From positions 3,968,001-4,032,000 of the forward strand of contig CM077116.1 of NCBI GenBank assembly GCA_039619475.1: a DNA stretch of 64,000 nt, given 5' to 3'. Source of the stretch: Icerya purchasi (taxonomy: Eukaryota > Arthropoda > Insecta > Hemiptera > Monophlebidae). The notes under the pieces were generated by a model that had not been told where the DNA came from, did no database searches, and was given only the letters and a program-made list of their open reading frames with translations. Made by a program: the position numbers and the translations under genes. How positions within the stretch are numbered: the first letter of the stretch is position 1; each line of letters starts with the position of its first letter. Positions 20,706-33,043 of this stretch are shown here, in pieces.

Positions 20706-21410
20706 TAGGCATGGGTAACTCCGGACACAGTTATATCCTCGGAAACATATCCGTGGTTGGACACAGTCAGATATATCTCCGGCAACAGTCGGATATATCT
20801 CCGACCACATACCACAACTCCGAAAAACGTCGCACAACGAACAAATATTGTCATTCCGGACATAGTTGAATTCACTTCTGGCGGAGTGATTTGATATATC
20901 TCCACTCCGAAAGGCGACAGCTGCGCGTGCAACTGTCAAAATTTGTCTTATCATTACTGTTTCACGGAATTACATCATGTTCGCAGACTGCTGTACGGAG
21001 GGGTAATAGCGCGGCGTGATTTAAAATTTTTAAATGGAATGAGTAATATGATTTACGAATTTAATGCTATGTGTTATTTGACACGATGCGAACCTAGCTA
21101 TTTTATGCTTATTGATAAGAAATATCCTATTTAGCAGAAAACAGCATGTATGTGTGAGAGTTTTGTATCCGCTGTCGATAAAATGGAACTGCGCGAAGAA
21201 AATGCGCACCATGTTCAAAGACATTTTGTTGTTTTGTGCGTTCGGAGTGCTGAGCGGAGTTGGAGTTAAATACGTAACGAAGAGTGTGATTATATGCTGG
21301 ATATGAGATAACTCCGCCGGAGTTGGAGTTGAGAAGCGGATATATATCCGCAGTCGGAACGGACACATATATATCCAACTCCTCTAGCGGAGTTGATTTA
21401 CACATCTCTA
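20706..21410. mobile_element. hAT-like MITE, 705 bp, with 8-bp target duplication
   Basis: The ends are TAGGCATGGGTAA and, inverted, TAGAGATGTGTAA. Both are flanked by AGTCAAGC (20698-20705 and 21411-21418), an 8-bp duplication typical of hAT elements. The interior has repeated palindromic words such as CGGATATATCTCCG (20770-20815, 20893) and GCGGATATATATCCGC (near 21338), concentrated near both ends, around a central 330 bp of ordinary sequence. Several short frames inside are incidental. No transposase is encoded, so it would depend on a related autonomous element. Confidence 0.85.
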
Positions 21411-21472
21411 AGTCAAGCTGTTCGTGAGTTATTGATTTTTATTTGATATTTTTGTCATTTGTGTACCATCTT

Positions 21473-21508
21473 ATTAGGATTCCGTAAGAGTTTTTACGGA
21501 ATCCTAAT
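21473..21508. repeat. Perfect 15-bp hairpin
   Basis: ATTAGGATTCCGTAA at 21473-21487 and its exact reverse complement at 21494-21508 enclose a 6-nt loop (GAGTTT). It lies between the hAT-like MITE and the RTE remnant. It could be a remnant of a small foldback element; no function is implied. Confidence 0.7.
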
Positions 21509-21589
21509 GATTGATAATCACTGTGAAAGCTTTAAACATTTAATTTTAAGATAATCTATTTTAACAAGTATCGAAGAGAAGTTGTTTTA

Positions 21590-24500
21590 ATTAATGTAAA
21601 ATGGATGTATTCGTGCGCTGACCATGGGATTCTTAGCCTTATTCGCCATGTTTACATCCTGAAAACCTCAATTTTTCGTTCATCTATTTCTCGTAAAGAC
21701 AATATGTCTCTGCCCCATACATAGAAATATGGAAAATACGACAGTACTTACAAGTCTAAGTTCTGTTTTTCTTTTTGTTTTTTTTTTTGTATTAAGGGAC
21801 CCATAAATTTTATATAATCGTGCCATCGCTGACTTTTCCCGTGTAGTTCTACGATTAATTTATTTTCCGCTTCCGCTACTATCACTGATTAGGAAGGCTG
21901 GATATGTAAACTCACCATCTCTCCATCCTGGAATATCTTTCGGTTTCTCGATCGGTCAGTTTTACTTATTATCATGAGCTTTGTTTTCTTTTTGTTAACT
22001 AATGAGCTTAGGTTATTTCTTGTTCTATTTTGTTTCATAAGTTCCTCATTTCTTCCTCTGATTCGGATGATAAGCATCGTCAGCGTACTGGAGGTTCATT
22101 ACACAATCTCCTCCTGTGGAATAGTTTAAGACGTTTTATAAATTCTCCGCATATATATAAGAAGATATTGGAGATAGTATGCAACCGCGTACGCCTTTTC
22201 GGGAGTGGAATGTTTCTGACCATATCCTAACAATTTTTACCATGGCTTTCATACAAGTGTACAAATTGTTTACTAGCAGTATTAAGTAATTTGGTATTCT
22301 CATATTTGTGAGTGCTTCCCGTAATTTTTTCCGTTTGACTCAATTGAATGCCTTATAATAGTCACTAAAATATAGAAGTATAGGTTTATCGTATTCAAAG
22401 TTGTTTTTTTTTTCGATTAATTTTCTAATGAACAAAGTGCTTTTGTCCGCTAATAAATTAGTCTATTCCTTTGACATTTGTCAGTTTAGGTAATATTTCA
22501 CAATCTATCATTAATAACCTGTAATAGAACTTTACTAGTATGTGAGATTAACGTTGTGCTATTCTGTAATTTTCACATTATTTGAGCCTTTTTTGTGCAC
22601 TGGGGTAAAATTCGATTTTACCCAGTAGTTCATATTCCGGTCCTGCATATTTGATTGCGTCGCGAATTATTTTCATTTCTTCCGAGAGCAGCGCTTTGAT
22701 TATTTCTGCACTGATGTCATCACTTCCGACTGATTTATTATCTTTGTAATTGCACGTTCGATTTCCGATAATATATCTGGTTCGTGCTCTCATATACTTT
22801 CATCTTCATTTATTTTCCATCGGGTGTATCGTCATGGAATGATTTACAGTATTCTCGCCAACAATTTGCAACTTCATTACGGTTCCTATCCCCTTGTCTT
22901 TAATTAACAAATTTCATGGATTGAATTTCCTAACTAGTATTTTAACTGTCGTAAAAGGATCTACAGTTTCATTTACATATGTTGTTTATGTATTTATTTC
23001 TATCTTGTCTACCATATGTTTGAATTTCTCGATTCAGCACGATATAATTTCGTTGTGTTTCTGTTGTAACTCTATCCCTTGATTGCCTCTGTTCTTTTTT
23101 TCCCCTTTCTTTCTCTTGAATAAGACACCACGTATGGTTTAAAATGTTTTCTCTTATTTCTGTCGCACTCTTACGCGATTACGGTTTTCATCGTTTCATT
23201 TGTAGTTTTCTTCAATTGTGTCTGTGTTGTTCGGGATTATTTTGTTGTTTACAGTCCGATTTAATTACGCATTGGATAAAGTGTTAAACATTTCAGTTTT
23301 ATTATTGATTAGTCTTATTTTTGATACCTACGGAATGAAGTTTGTACATTTTAAACATATGAGCAGATCCGCTGATAGCAACTGGTGATCCACAGTCCTG
23401 GACATGTTTTTACACTTGTTAGTACACTTGATTTCCGCCTCAATTTCTTGATAAAATAGTTACTCTGGTTCTTATAGCCGTCACCAGGTGACTTTTACAT
23501 ATACAATCGTTATACATGATCTTTAAAGCACGCATATTCATCAACGCGAAAACGTTAGCGGCGCAGTATTATATCATTTTTTTCTCCTTCATTTCGTTTT
23601 CAGCTTCCATACCTTCCCAGAGTTTTGGTAATTTTCTGTATTGTCCATACTGAAGCATTAAAATCTCCTTGTATCACTATTGCTCTTTTTTCGGTATTGT
23701 GCTCATTGTTCGGTGTAATATATTAAAACACTGATCTCTGTATCTTCTTCGGAAGCAGTTGATGTTAGCGCATACATCTGAACGGTATTTAATTTAATTG
23801 GTTTTGCATCTAGCCTGATAGTTCGGATCCCCTCCATTTACAGGATTGTAGTTTAAATCAGTTTCAGTGATTTAGATACCAGAATTGCCACGTCTTTCCT
23901 ACTGCCTTGGTCATGGCCAATGGTCACTCTGCATCAGGCTGTATATATCCAGCTATTTTCTAGTGCGTCTCACATAAACTAAATATACTGATATTATATA
24001 TTTCAGTTTCTTTCTTTATTACTTGCTAATTTACTGAGTTATAATATATATTCAGTTGTTTTTTCATATTTTTTGTTTCAGCATCAGTAATATATTTTCT
24101 ACCCCACGCCTGACGTGTAATACAGAATACCCAGTTGCCTACTTCACACCGTCCGACCTAGACTCGGTACGGTGCGCCAATTGTCAGTCGGATCGCTCGA
24201 CAAAATACTGCTATTATTTGTTTGGCATTATCACAGAGATTGTCTTGGAGAAACGTAATGGTTTCTCGCTGTCTTCTCATTTTGCGGTTCTTCACATAGT
24301 TCCCATTATCACCAAATACCGTTTAATCTCCCCCGCTGTTCCAGTTCGCATGATTACCACCGGTAGTTGATCCTGAAAGAACTGCTGCCCTCTTTTCAGA
24401 ATAAACGCCTCTTTAATGTGGCGCAATAATCAATGAGTTCTGAGATATTGCATGGTTTTGCAAACGGACAAGTTCTACTACTGCTCGTCTCCATACACCC

Positions 24501-24640
24501 TCTGCTAATGATCATGATCATTCGCAGCTAATATATCTACTGGCTGTTCTATGATCCACCGTCTGCGGACGCGCCTTGTTCCGGTTACAGCTCCGGACTC
24601 AAGTACCACCCTGGGGAGATATATACTGTAATATTATGAA
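21590..24640 (-). pseudogene. RTE-type LINE, heavily decayed
   Basis: Read from about 24640 down to 21590. The endonuclease region (about 23850-23600) shows LNTVQMYALTSTASEED, like the VQVYAPT motif of RTE endonucleases. The RT linker has NKSVGSDDISAEIIKALL (22793-22578). The palm region (22450-22080) has ILLYFSDYYKAFN, then KGVRGCILSP, then LQYADDA, the catalytic box. The thumb has NKKKTKLMIISK (near 21975). The C-terminal part reads YGSLNTKKKT near 21790. Many stops and frameshifts occur. The extreme 5' portion (24420-24620) shares a block with 48975-49080. Confidence 0.7.
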
Positions 24641-26591
24641 AATTATATGATATAAATGGCTTTGAGTGTTCAATAAAATACCATCACACAGAATAAATTT
24701 TAACTAGGAACGATTTATTTGAAATATTTTACAAAGAAATAGTATAAATAATTTCAAAATTTCCCTCATTTTCTTTTCGGCGTCGCCATAGTTTTCACAT
24801 TCGCTCGATTGCATTTCCTTTGATGCGAGTTTTCCCTTCACGTTTTCTATAATTCCGAGCAAACTTCCGAGTCGAATGGGGTAGAATTTAAAATCGTTTT
24901 CTAATTTTTCCATGTCATATCCATTTTCGCTTATATTCCGACGATTAGCATTCTTATTATTTCACTTTAATTTGTATTAGCGTTTTACTAGTTCTTCGCA
25001 GCGACTCCAGAATTAATGATCTCTACTCAGCGCGTCTGCACGCTATACCAACTTAAAATGCTTGTCTATCAGGTGTCTACCCAGTGCGATAGTGTCACAA
25101 AACTACATTCTATAAAACAAATCGTACAAAAAAAAAAACCAACCGCAGTATGCTCAACCACTGAACACATCACACGTGTCTCATAAATATATTAACCATT
25201 GAAATTTGACGATATTTCGTCACGCAAGAAAATTAGACTGGCTGCCACGAGCCGATTTTTCACGTCAAAACGAAAAACGAACACGACTGCCGTGAATACA
25301 AGTAGTTTGTTGCTGCAAAACAAGTTGACAGTATAATTTTATTTATTATTTAAATATATGTATTAAAAATGTATAAAAAAAATAATTTTATTTGACCAGT
25401 TAATATAGATAATTAATAAAAAATACACGCGAAAGAATTCTTTAGCAAAACTGAAGCTATGGAATAGATTCGTGAATACGGCGTTTTTGAAAAACGTAAA
25501 TATGAAGGTGAACGGTTGATTATTTGAATTAGCTTCGGTAGATGACTTAAAGTGTGGCTGAACAGACTGCTAAAATTCTAAGCCTTTACTTTTACAATAT
25601 CAGTTCGGGCGTCGCGCCTTTCAAATTGAAGTTGACATCAATACGGTGACGAATTTTCCGTTATAAAAACGATGCGCCCAATCAATCTCTCTATTGGTGA
25701 AGATATTTCCCAATTGTACACGACTAAATTGTATACAAAAATAACGTTTACCCTATTAATTCCAGAATGAGAAAAAGTTATTTGAAATCATTTCTTTTTA
25801 AAGAATAGACGTGATAATGTTACGAATCGGTGAGAAATATCGGGATATCGATAATTTAATATCGTAGTCAAGAATTCACAATTGATTCAGTCGCAGTAAA
25901 AGTGGTTTTAAACTGATCTTCACGCAATTTAACATTTCGAGTAGCGGTAAGTAAATGCTTTTTGCCAACTCAATAGCTGATTTTGATGATCAAGGAAACG
26001 CAAATTTCCCATTTATACGATAGAGCTGATTGATTTCCTTATCACAAAGTTCGTTATTCCACCTGTTCGTACTTGCGATATCTGTAGGAGCTAAAAATCG
26101 TTGCACTGCGTTGATAAATGGGCATTTTCGGACAAATCGGAATCCGAGACTCCATGTATATAGCTCGAGTGGACACGCAAGTATTTCAAGATCTTTATAG
26201 CACGGTGATTTATACATTTTACGGACCGGCGCGAAATCTACACCAGTAACTGCGAAAGGTTGAAGTATTGTAAATCGATTCGCCGCCAACATGTTTAACT
26301 AACTATAGCTTTCAGTACTCCAAAAATAGCTTTCAACTACTTCATCAGCAGTGCAACTCTACTGCCGATAATCCAAATTCGATCGTGACGCATAGTTAAT
26401 AGATATTTAGCGAATCAACAACGCGCAGAACTCCGCATTTGCCGATAAACGAGCCTTTCGGAAGAAGTGGACTTTGAGAGTTGACATGTGTAAATTTTCT
26501 TGCAAAACGACGAATTCTTAAGCGAGCAGTTTTGAAATAGATATATCATTAGGCGTAAATAGCTTTCGAAAGACATACGTGTTCAGGATAA

Positions 26592-26622
<31 letters not shown>

Positions 26623-28116
26623 TAAAATAAGTTCGTGGGTTTCACTGGACAAGTATGCCCCGACACTCTTATTATCGTTAATTATAGGTTGTACAAGTTA
26701 CAAACTTATACATACTTATTATACACATCGATAAACCTTAATTAATATTAGTTCTAGGAAATATATATATATATAACCTACATATAGGTATAAAGAATAA
26801 AAAAAAAAACCATACACATACATCCATTCACTCAAAATAGTCATTTGTACATATATATATATAACGATAGCGTTCGCAAACAATATCGTCTTTATGAATT
26901 CGAAAACAGTAAGTTAAACGAAAAAGAAATGACACAAAAACAACAACACAGAATACGTATATAATCAGTAGCTGCACGATTGAACTATCTAGGTGAGAGG
27001 AATTCGGACGCAATTTGTTTTTATTCTTTGCACCACTCTTCAGCCATTTCACTACCTCCTTTTTCCATACGCTAATATGCTGTTTTCGTTTATAATGTGA
27101 TTGGGAATATTACTCATTAATTTAATTAAAACCGAATCATCTATGTTATCAATTCGTAGATTTGCCCCTCTAGGGTATATGTAGTAACCGTAACGCAACG
27201 AATAAAATCAGCAGGATTTTTACGATTTATCTCCCTATTGATCGAAAAAAAAGGGTTGCTATAATGAAATTCATATTTAGAATCTAGATCTCTCAGCCGT
27301 GCAGATATTACGGTCGTATTAGTCAAATTTTAAAAACGACATACTCGAGATATTTCGTTAGAGGAACAGCGGCGAGCAATTTTAACAATAGTGAGCGTTT
27401 TCAACGGCGTAACTTTGGTTTTTGAAGCAGCAAACAATCGAATTAACTTCTCTACGTTTAAATGTCTTGACATATATTAGTTACGTCGCTAAACCAAAAA
27501 GCTCGAAACAAGCGATGAATAGGAGCGTGGTACAGCAAATTAATTTTAAATAAAAGTTCTTATTGAATTCTTCTGAATTGTAACCGTTTCAACCTAATCG
27601 CTCTAGCCACATGTCCTGCAGAAGAATTTTACCTCGTACTGTGATCGGCCAAGTCCAAAATATTACACATAAGTATTTTATATAGTATAGATGTTGTTAA
27701 TACAACGTTCGAAATATTATCGATAATACTGTATTTGCGCGAAATTCATCTTATCTTGGACGCTCCAGTAAAAACCGACAATTCTCATACCATTTAAGGT
27801 CATAAAACAGAGTAATTCTTCAATAATTGCAGATATGACAGGTACGGGCCTAGCGTAAATCGCGCTTTTAGTAACGCAGAGTACAATTTTTACTTCGTCA
27901 ATTGCTCCAGTAGCATCTTAAAGTAAATCACCCCCGTAGAAGTCTGACAAGATTATAATAAAATAAACTTAATGAAAAAAGTGGAAAAATAATAAGATGG
28001 CAAATACGAATAAAAAAATATGTGTAAAAATAAATGAATTCGTCCAGGTTTATATTTAAAAATCTTAGCGGTTTAATTCATTTTTTTAACATTTAACAAT
28101 CTTATCATCAGCTTGA

Positions 28117-28148
<32 letters not shown>

Positions 28149-29325
28149 CGAAAAAAATGAAAAAAAGAAATGACAAGGAAAAATTTTAAATGTCGCTTGC
28201 GAACCTTGGAAAATGTGAAAACATACATATGAACCTAGAGCAACATAGATTTATTATGCAGAATATTACTAGATATTCTTAACTTAAAAAATATTTCATA
28301 CTATTTTTATGATCGGCTTTTTCAAAATTTAAAAAAATTATATTTAGCGCTGATACTCAATGTTTATTTTAAAAAAAAGGTTGGAAAATAGGATCTCCTT
28401 AGAGATATACTGTATTTACTTAATACTGACAGATAAAAATTGGCCGAAAAATTTTTATCAGAATATAGGGGAAAAATATGAACACTCAAAATTTTAAAAT
28501 GAAACTCGAGCGACTTAATTCAAAATTATTGTTAAATTTAAAATATTTCAGTTTTATAATAATATTATCTGTTACTCTGTACTTATTTGTTTCTTGTCCC
28601 TTATTTACCATTTTTATTGTATCATTCATTTATTCTATAAACGGCCCATTTACCTACCCACCAGTTTTTTCCCGCGGTTTCACCCGTGTATTAATAATAT
28701 AGTTATACTAAATTAACGAAATCGCAAATGATTTATTATTGCCTCCAGTCGAAATCGTGTGATTCGATGCCTGTGCTGTTTTTGTAATTGAAAAGATTAA
28801 CTAAGAACGATTGCAGCTAGCTCGATTTTGATATGTGTTTAATTTCTGGAAATTAAAGGTTTCCCTACGTAATCAAAATGCGTGGAAATTTTCGTATGAC
28901 CAAAAACGTTATCGAGTAAATTTAGAGATATGTTTGTTACGAGTTTGGGTACAAATTGTATAGATTGCAGTATTAGCAAGTTTTTCTTGGGCGAGACCGA
29001 ATTGTCACGGTGATTGCGACGACCTGCTACCGCTAATTGAACGCAATTAATGACGGAGATACTTTCGTAAGAACAAAAAGTGATGGCAAATTTAAACAGC
29101 TCAACAGTCACAAAGCCGTATTCAACCTGTCCTGAGATAAATTCGTAGGTGGAAGAAAGCAAAATATAAAGACGCATGTAGAAACGAAACTAAAACAGAA
29201 TAAGAACGTTACGAAGTTCCGAAACGCGCAGCCCGGATAATACCTATATCTTCTTTCTCTTCGCAACCTTATGGTTGGTGGATATTAATATGATCATGCT
29301 TTTATGGTAACAGTTACTTGAACCA
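24641..29325. other. Unassigned AT-rich sequence
   Basis: No coding region, RNA gene or clear repeat is recognised in 4.7 kb. Landmarks are a T26 tract at 26592-26617, an A29 tract at 28119-28147, a short TA run near 26763 and another near 26854. The T26 followed by ordinary sequence could be the tail of a minus-strand retroelement, but I cannot identify its body. Open stretches of 60-110 codons (for example 25990-26292 and 28839-29177, both minus) have no recognisable motifs. Confidence 0.5.
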
Positions 29326-29329
29326 TATA

Positions 29330-29840
29330 TCTAAATCTTGGTCTGCCTTTTTCCCACAGCCCGATGCATATGCGTTCCCTCCTGCAGAGTTCTGTACCAC
29401 AAATTGCTCAGGGTGACTCGAATCCCTCTCCATTACTGCACACTTTGTTTTCGGTGCGTCCTATAAGGTGCAGCATTATTATCATATATTTCATATGCCA
29501 TCATTTATACTAGGAAATGTACGGTGGTGGTTTCCCGTTTCCTTCCACCGGATTTTCTGTCACGGTTTACTTCCTTAACCCTTGGATGAACATCCTAAAC
29601 GCAAGGCAGGGGGGTTTGTTTTCCGTCAAGGTTGTCTAAAAACCCTACCAGCAAGGTGCGGTTTGCTACTGGGATAGCAGGTGAGACATAGGCGGCCTCA
29701 ACTCGCCAAGCTTTAGTAAGTAGTCTTAGGAAAATAGGGTTTTATGGACAGTTTCCAACCTGTCCCTCTGCCCTCTCATGCCTACTATCCTGCATGCTAT
29801 CTATAATCCTTCGGAAGAAGATCCTTAGCAATTTTTTTTT
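29330..29840. repeat. Dispersed repeat sharing blocks with 48.7-48.9 kb
   Basis: The block GGGATAGCAGGTGAGACATA followed by GGCGGCCTCAACTCGCCAAG (29667-29710) parallels GGGATAGCATTGTGAGGCAT, then GGCGGCCTGACCTCGCCGAAG, at 48769-48815. The upstream part has a GTGGTGGTTTCCCGTTTCC segment (29523). It is locally GC-richer than its surroundings. It may be a LINE-associated 5' region or an independent repeat. No intact ORF is present. Confidence 0.5.
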
Positions 29841-31960
29841 ACATTTTTACTGACTAAGCGTGATACGACTAATTCGTTTTAGTGAAAATATGAACTCAAA
29901 CGGTTAATCGCAAACCGGATACAGTGTGTAGGCTATGAGGTTGTAAGTAAAACCTTCCGAATATTTATTTGTGACGGAACAAATTTTGCATTGAACCGGT
30001 AAGATATATTCATGTCGAGAAGGGGTAAAACGAAAGTACAAGATTAATTCGTATCGCGAGCGTTGGTCTATCTATAAGAGCAATGAATATTTCGGAAAAC
30101 GGGTTTTTCCATATTGCAAAGAGTTGGTGGAATAGAAGCTGAAGGAATTTAGTTGAGGGCTTGATGCTTAGAGGAAGCGCTAAGTAGTACGACTTCGACT
30201 ACTCCAGTTGCGCCTACGTATGAAAAAAAGCTGTTGATTTTTTTGATAACTTCCGCGGTAGAAATGTTTATCGTACGCTCGTATTTTTGCTGTTTTTAAT
30301 AATGCGATATTGAACATTCGAATAATAATTTCTGCGACAGTTTACGCATTTAACTATGGAATTATAGCTGGTTTCCGAGAAATACTATGACAATTGATCT
30401 TAGATTTGCATCCTACTGCTAAATGGGAAAGCGAAGACAGTTTATACACCGTTGCGAAAGCCTAAATTGGCGATCGCAGTTTGCGTACATATATGTATAC
30501 GTAAGTAGAGGCAGTCTTCCATAAATTTAACTTGCAGCGCACAGTTGCAAGTAACACATTTTCCGTCTTTTTTTAATTCGACCGATATCAGAAACGATTA
30601 TATTGCTGCGCGGGGAACGCGACTCGAATATTACTTCGTCGACAGAGGTCAAGAAGAAATCCTCTGATCGCGCAAACGAAATAAACAATTTGAAATAATG
30701 CACCAGAGGTCGTGTTTTCAGTTTTTTTATTAGTGATTATTTCTGTAACAAATATATTCGCATTTTCCTCCATTTCATTTTCTGGGAAATGTAGATAGCC
30801 CGCTCGATTAGGATTTCGTTTTTTTGATTAACTCCGCCCGGCGACTTGATCCATTTATCAAGTCATTGTTTCGATACCACTATAAGAATTAAACGCGAGA
30901 ATGCACAAAACAACTTTAAATTTCGATATACGTTTTCAAGCAGCATTCGACAAACCACATGTTTGTTCTTTTCGATAGTTGTGGTAATTAAATCTGCTGT
31001 TATGCCTCATTAAAAGTAAAGGAATAATCGGATCAAAGCGGCAATGACAAGAATTGCACCGGTTGCTCAATATAATTGTAAAGCAGATTTCAGTTGATTC
31101 GTTAGGATTTTGTGATTATCTGTTTTCTTTCGTCTCGTGTTTGCCGGATTCGCTATTGTCAGAGAATCGCAAAGGACAAACTGAGAAACACATGTAAACT
31201 AAACAGCCGATAAGAATGTTTAAACGACACGAACAAATGGGGAAATTCTATTTCTAGGAAATAGAAAAAATTGTTTTCTTCTATTTTTTTTTTTTTAAAC
31301 CACCACTTACGGAAGTGATACTGAAATCGTAAGTTTCTACTTAAATAATCAATACTTTCGAACAGTTATTATAAACCGAGTTGCGGAACTAGTCGACAAG
31401 CTCTCACTAATATTTAACAAAAGTATTACTCTATTAATTAAGCGATAATGTTTTACAAACTGTTATGTAACTAAATCGAGAGGATACGTGCGCTCGAGAC
31501 GCCTTATGTCACTTTTGGTGTGAAGTAGTTGAATGGTCTCTATATTTTGTGTTGGATGACAAAGTCGCAAATGACATCGTCAACTAGTTCCGTATTACAC
31601 TGAAACCAACGAGTATTTATTATCGCACGGAGAATAATGTTTTTTGTTGATATTGGATGTGTTTGATCGAAAGGTACGTCCTCATAACTGGACTTCGTAT
31701 GTCCAATTTAGATACGGGATCGCTTGATACAGAATTACTACGTAGACTAAGTGATGACTTTCTGTCAATTAGTTAGGAAACCTGACTAAGCTTGCGCTTC
31801 AGTTGTAGATTTTTGTTTTCGATATGAGTCTTTCACGTGAGTCGCGAATCGAGATATTCAATCGAAGATACTTCGCCGACCTAGATTGAGGTATTTGAAT
31901 GGTGCTAATACAAACCTGGTGCTGTAAGTCAGATGGACAAAGTGTATATGTAATGTAGAC
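29841..31960. other. Unassigned AT-rich sequence
   Basis: No gene, RNA or strong repeat recognised. Short open stretches such as 30588-30773 (minus) have no known motif. Confidence 0.5.
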
Positions 31961-31961
31961 T

Positions 31962-32170
31962 TTATCTTACAATTCTGCATCCACCGTACAACTCGGTCAA
32001 GATTATGTTGGAAAACGGTTGTCGTTTCGGCTTTTGTTTGACTTGTTTTGCCATTATGGCAGTATCATCAGCGTAGATGGCTGTAAAGATATTGTCTGAA
32101 AATGGAATATCAAGAGTATAGACAAGACAAGTTCGGAGTATTTTGTACATTCATCTTATGCTCCACTTTT
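31962..32170 (-). pseudogene. Jockey-type reverse transcriptase fragment
   Basis: A 62-codon minus frame reads YTLDIPFSDNIFTAIYADDT followed by AIMA. This matches the LYTxDIP then YADDTAI signature of Jockey LINE reverse transcriptases. Only the region around the catalytic YADD (near 32065-32077) is left. The ends are undefined, and no poly(A) or target duplication is seen. Confidence 0.65.
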
Positions 32171-33043
32171 CTCGATTACGGTTCTTTCTGTGCAGATTGA
32201 AATACGTAAGTTGTCAGTTATCCATAATTCGCCTATTTGATCGATTCTGCGTCCTCAACATCACCCATTCATCACTTAAATGTTCGATTAGCAATTAGAA
32301 GTTTTCGCTCTAGTCCAATAAATCGGTGCAATAATTGAAGCTAACGAGTGGCCGCAAAAATTCTGTAGAGAATACTTGGTGATGAAAAAATACAGCAGGT
32401 TAATAATATTGTAGAAGAACTTAATTTTTTATTGCGAATTGAAATTAATAATTTATATCCCCCCCCCCTCTTTACTCTTATGTTAGTATTGCAAAAGAAT
32501 TTAAATTTAAATTAATTTACGCTTTTTAGCGCATCTCACATATAAAGGAAATTTTTTTTAATTATAATTTTTTCACTCTTCAACTCCTTCACTTTGTCGA
32601 CTGCTTCGGAATTTCTTTAACCCTTGACAACATTAGATATTTGATTGTTCATTTCCGGTATGACTTTAGAAAAATTCCAACTTTATCAGAAATTTATCTA
32701 ATTAAAATATTTTATAAAAATACCGACATGTTTCGGGAACAACACATACATTGTGTGGTACTACGAATAATATTAAAATTTTAACATATGAAATAAAATA
32801 ATCGCAAAATGAAGTTAACGTGAAAAAGTGTAGAATAAAAATTTGTTGATATTAATGTAAAAACCCGTAAAAAATTATTTCACAACTTTTTAGAATGTAC
32901 AAATAGGTAGTCAGGACGCTCGAAATCGAGCGATACGACTGAAAAGAAGAAATTGATATCAACCAATTATTATTCTAAACGTTTACATATTTCGACTTTA
33001 TTTTTCGATTATTTCCATACGTTACATTGCGGCTTTTAATATA
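32171..33043. other. Unassigned AT-rich sequence before the Tc1 element
   Basis: No coding potential. It contains a C9 tract near 32460. Nothing else is recognised. Confidence 0.5.

Noticed and set aside
20700..21405. Several ORFs on both strands (for example 21030-21368 and 20700-20954)
   Set aside because: They lie inside a MITE with palindromic words, which produces open frames on both strands; no recognised domain.
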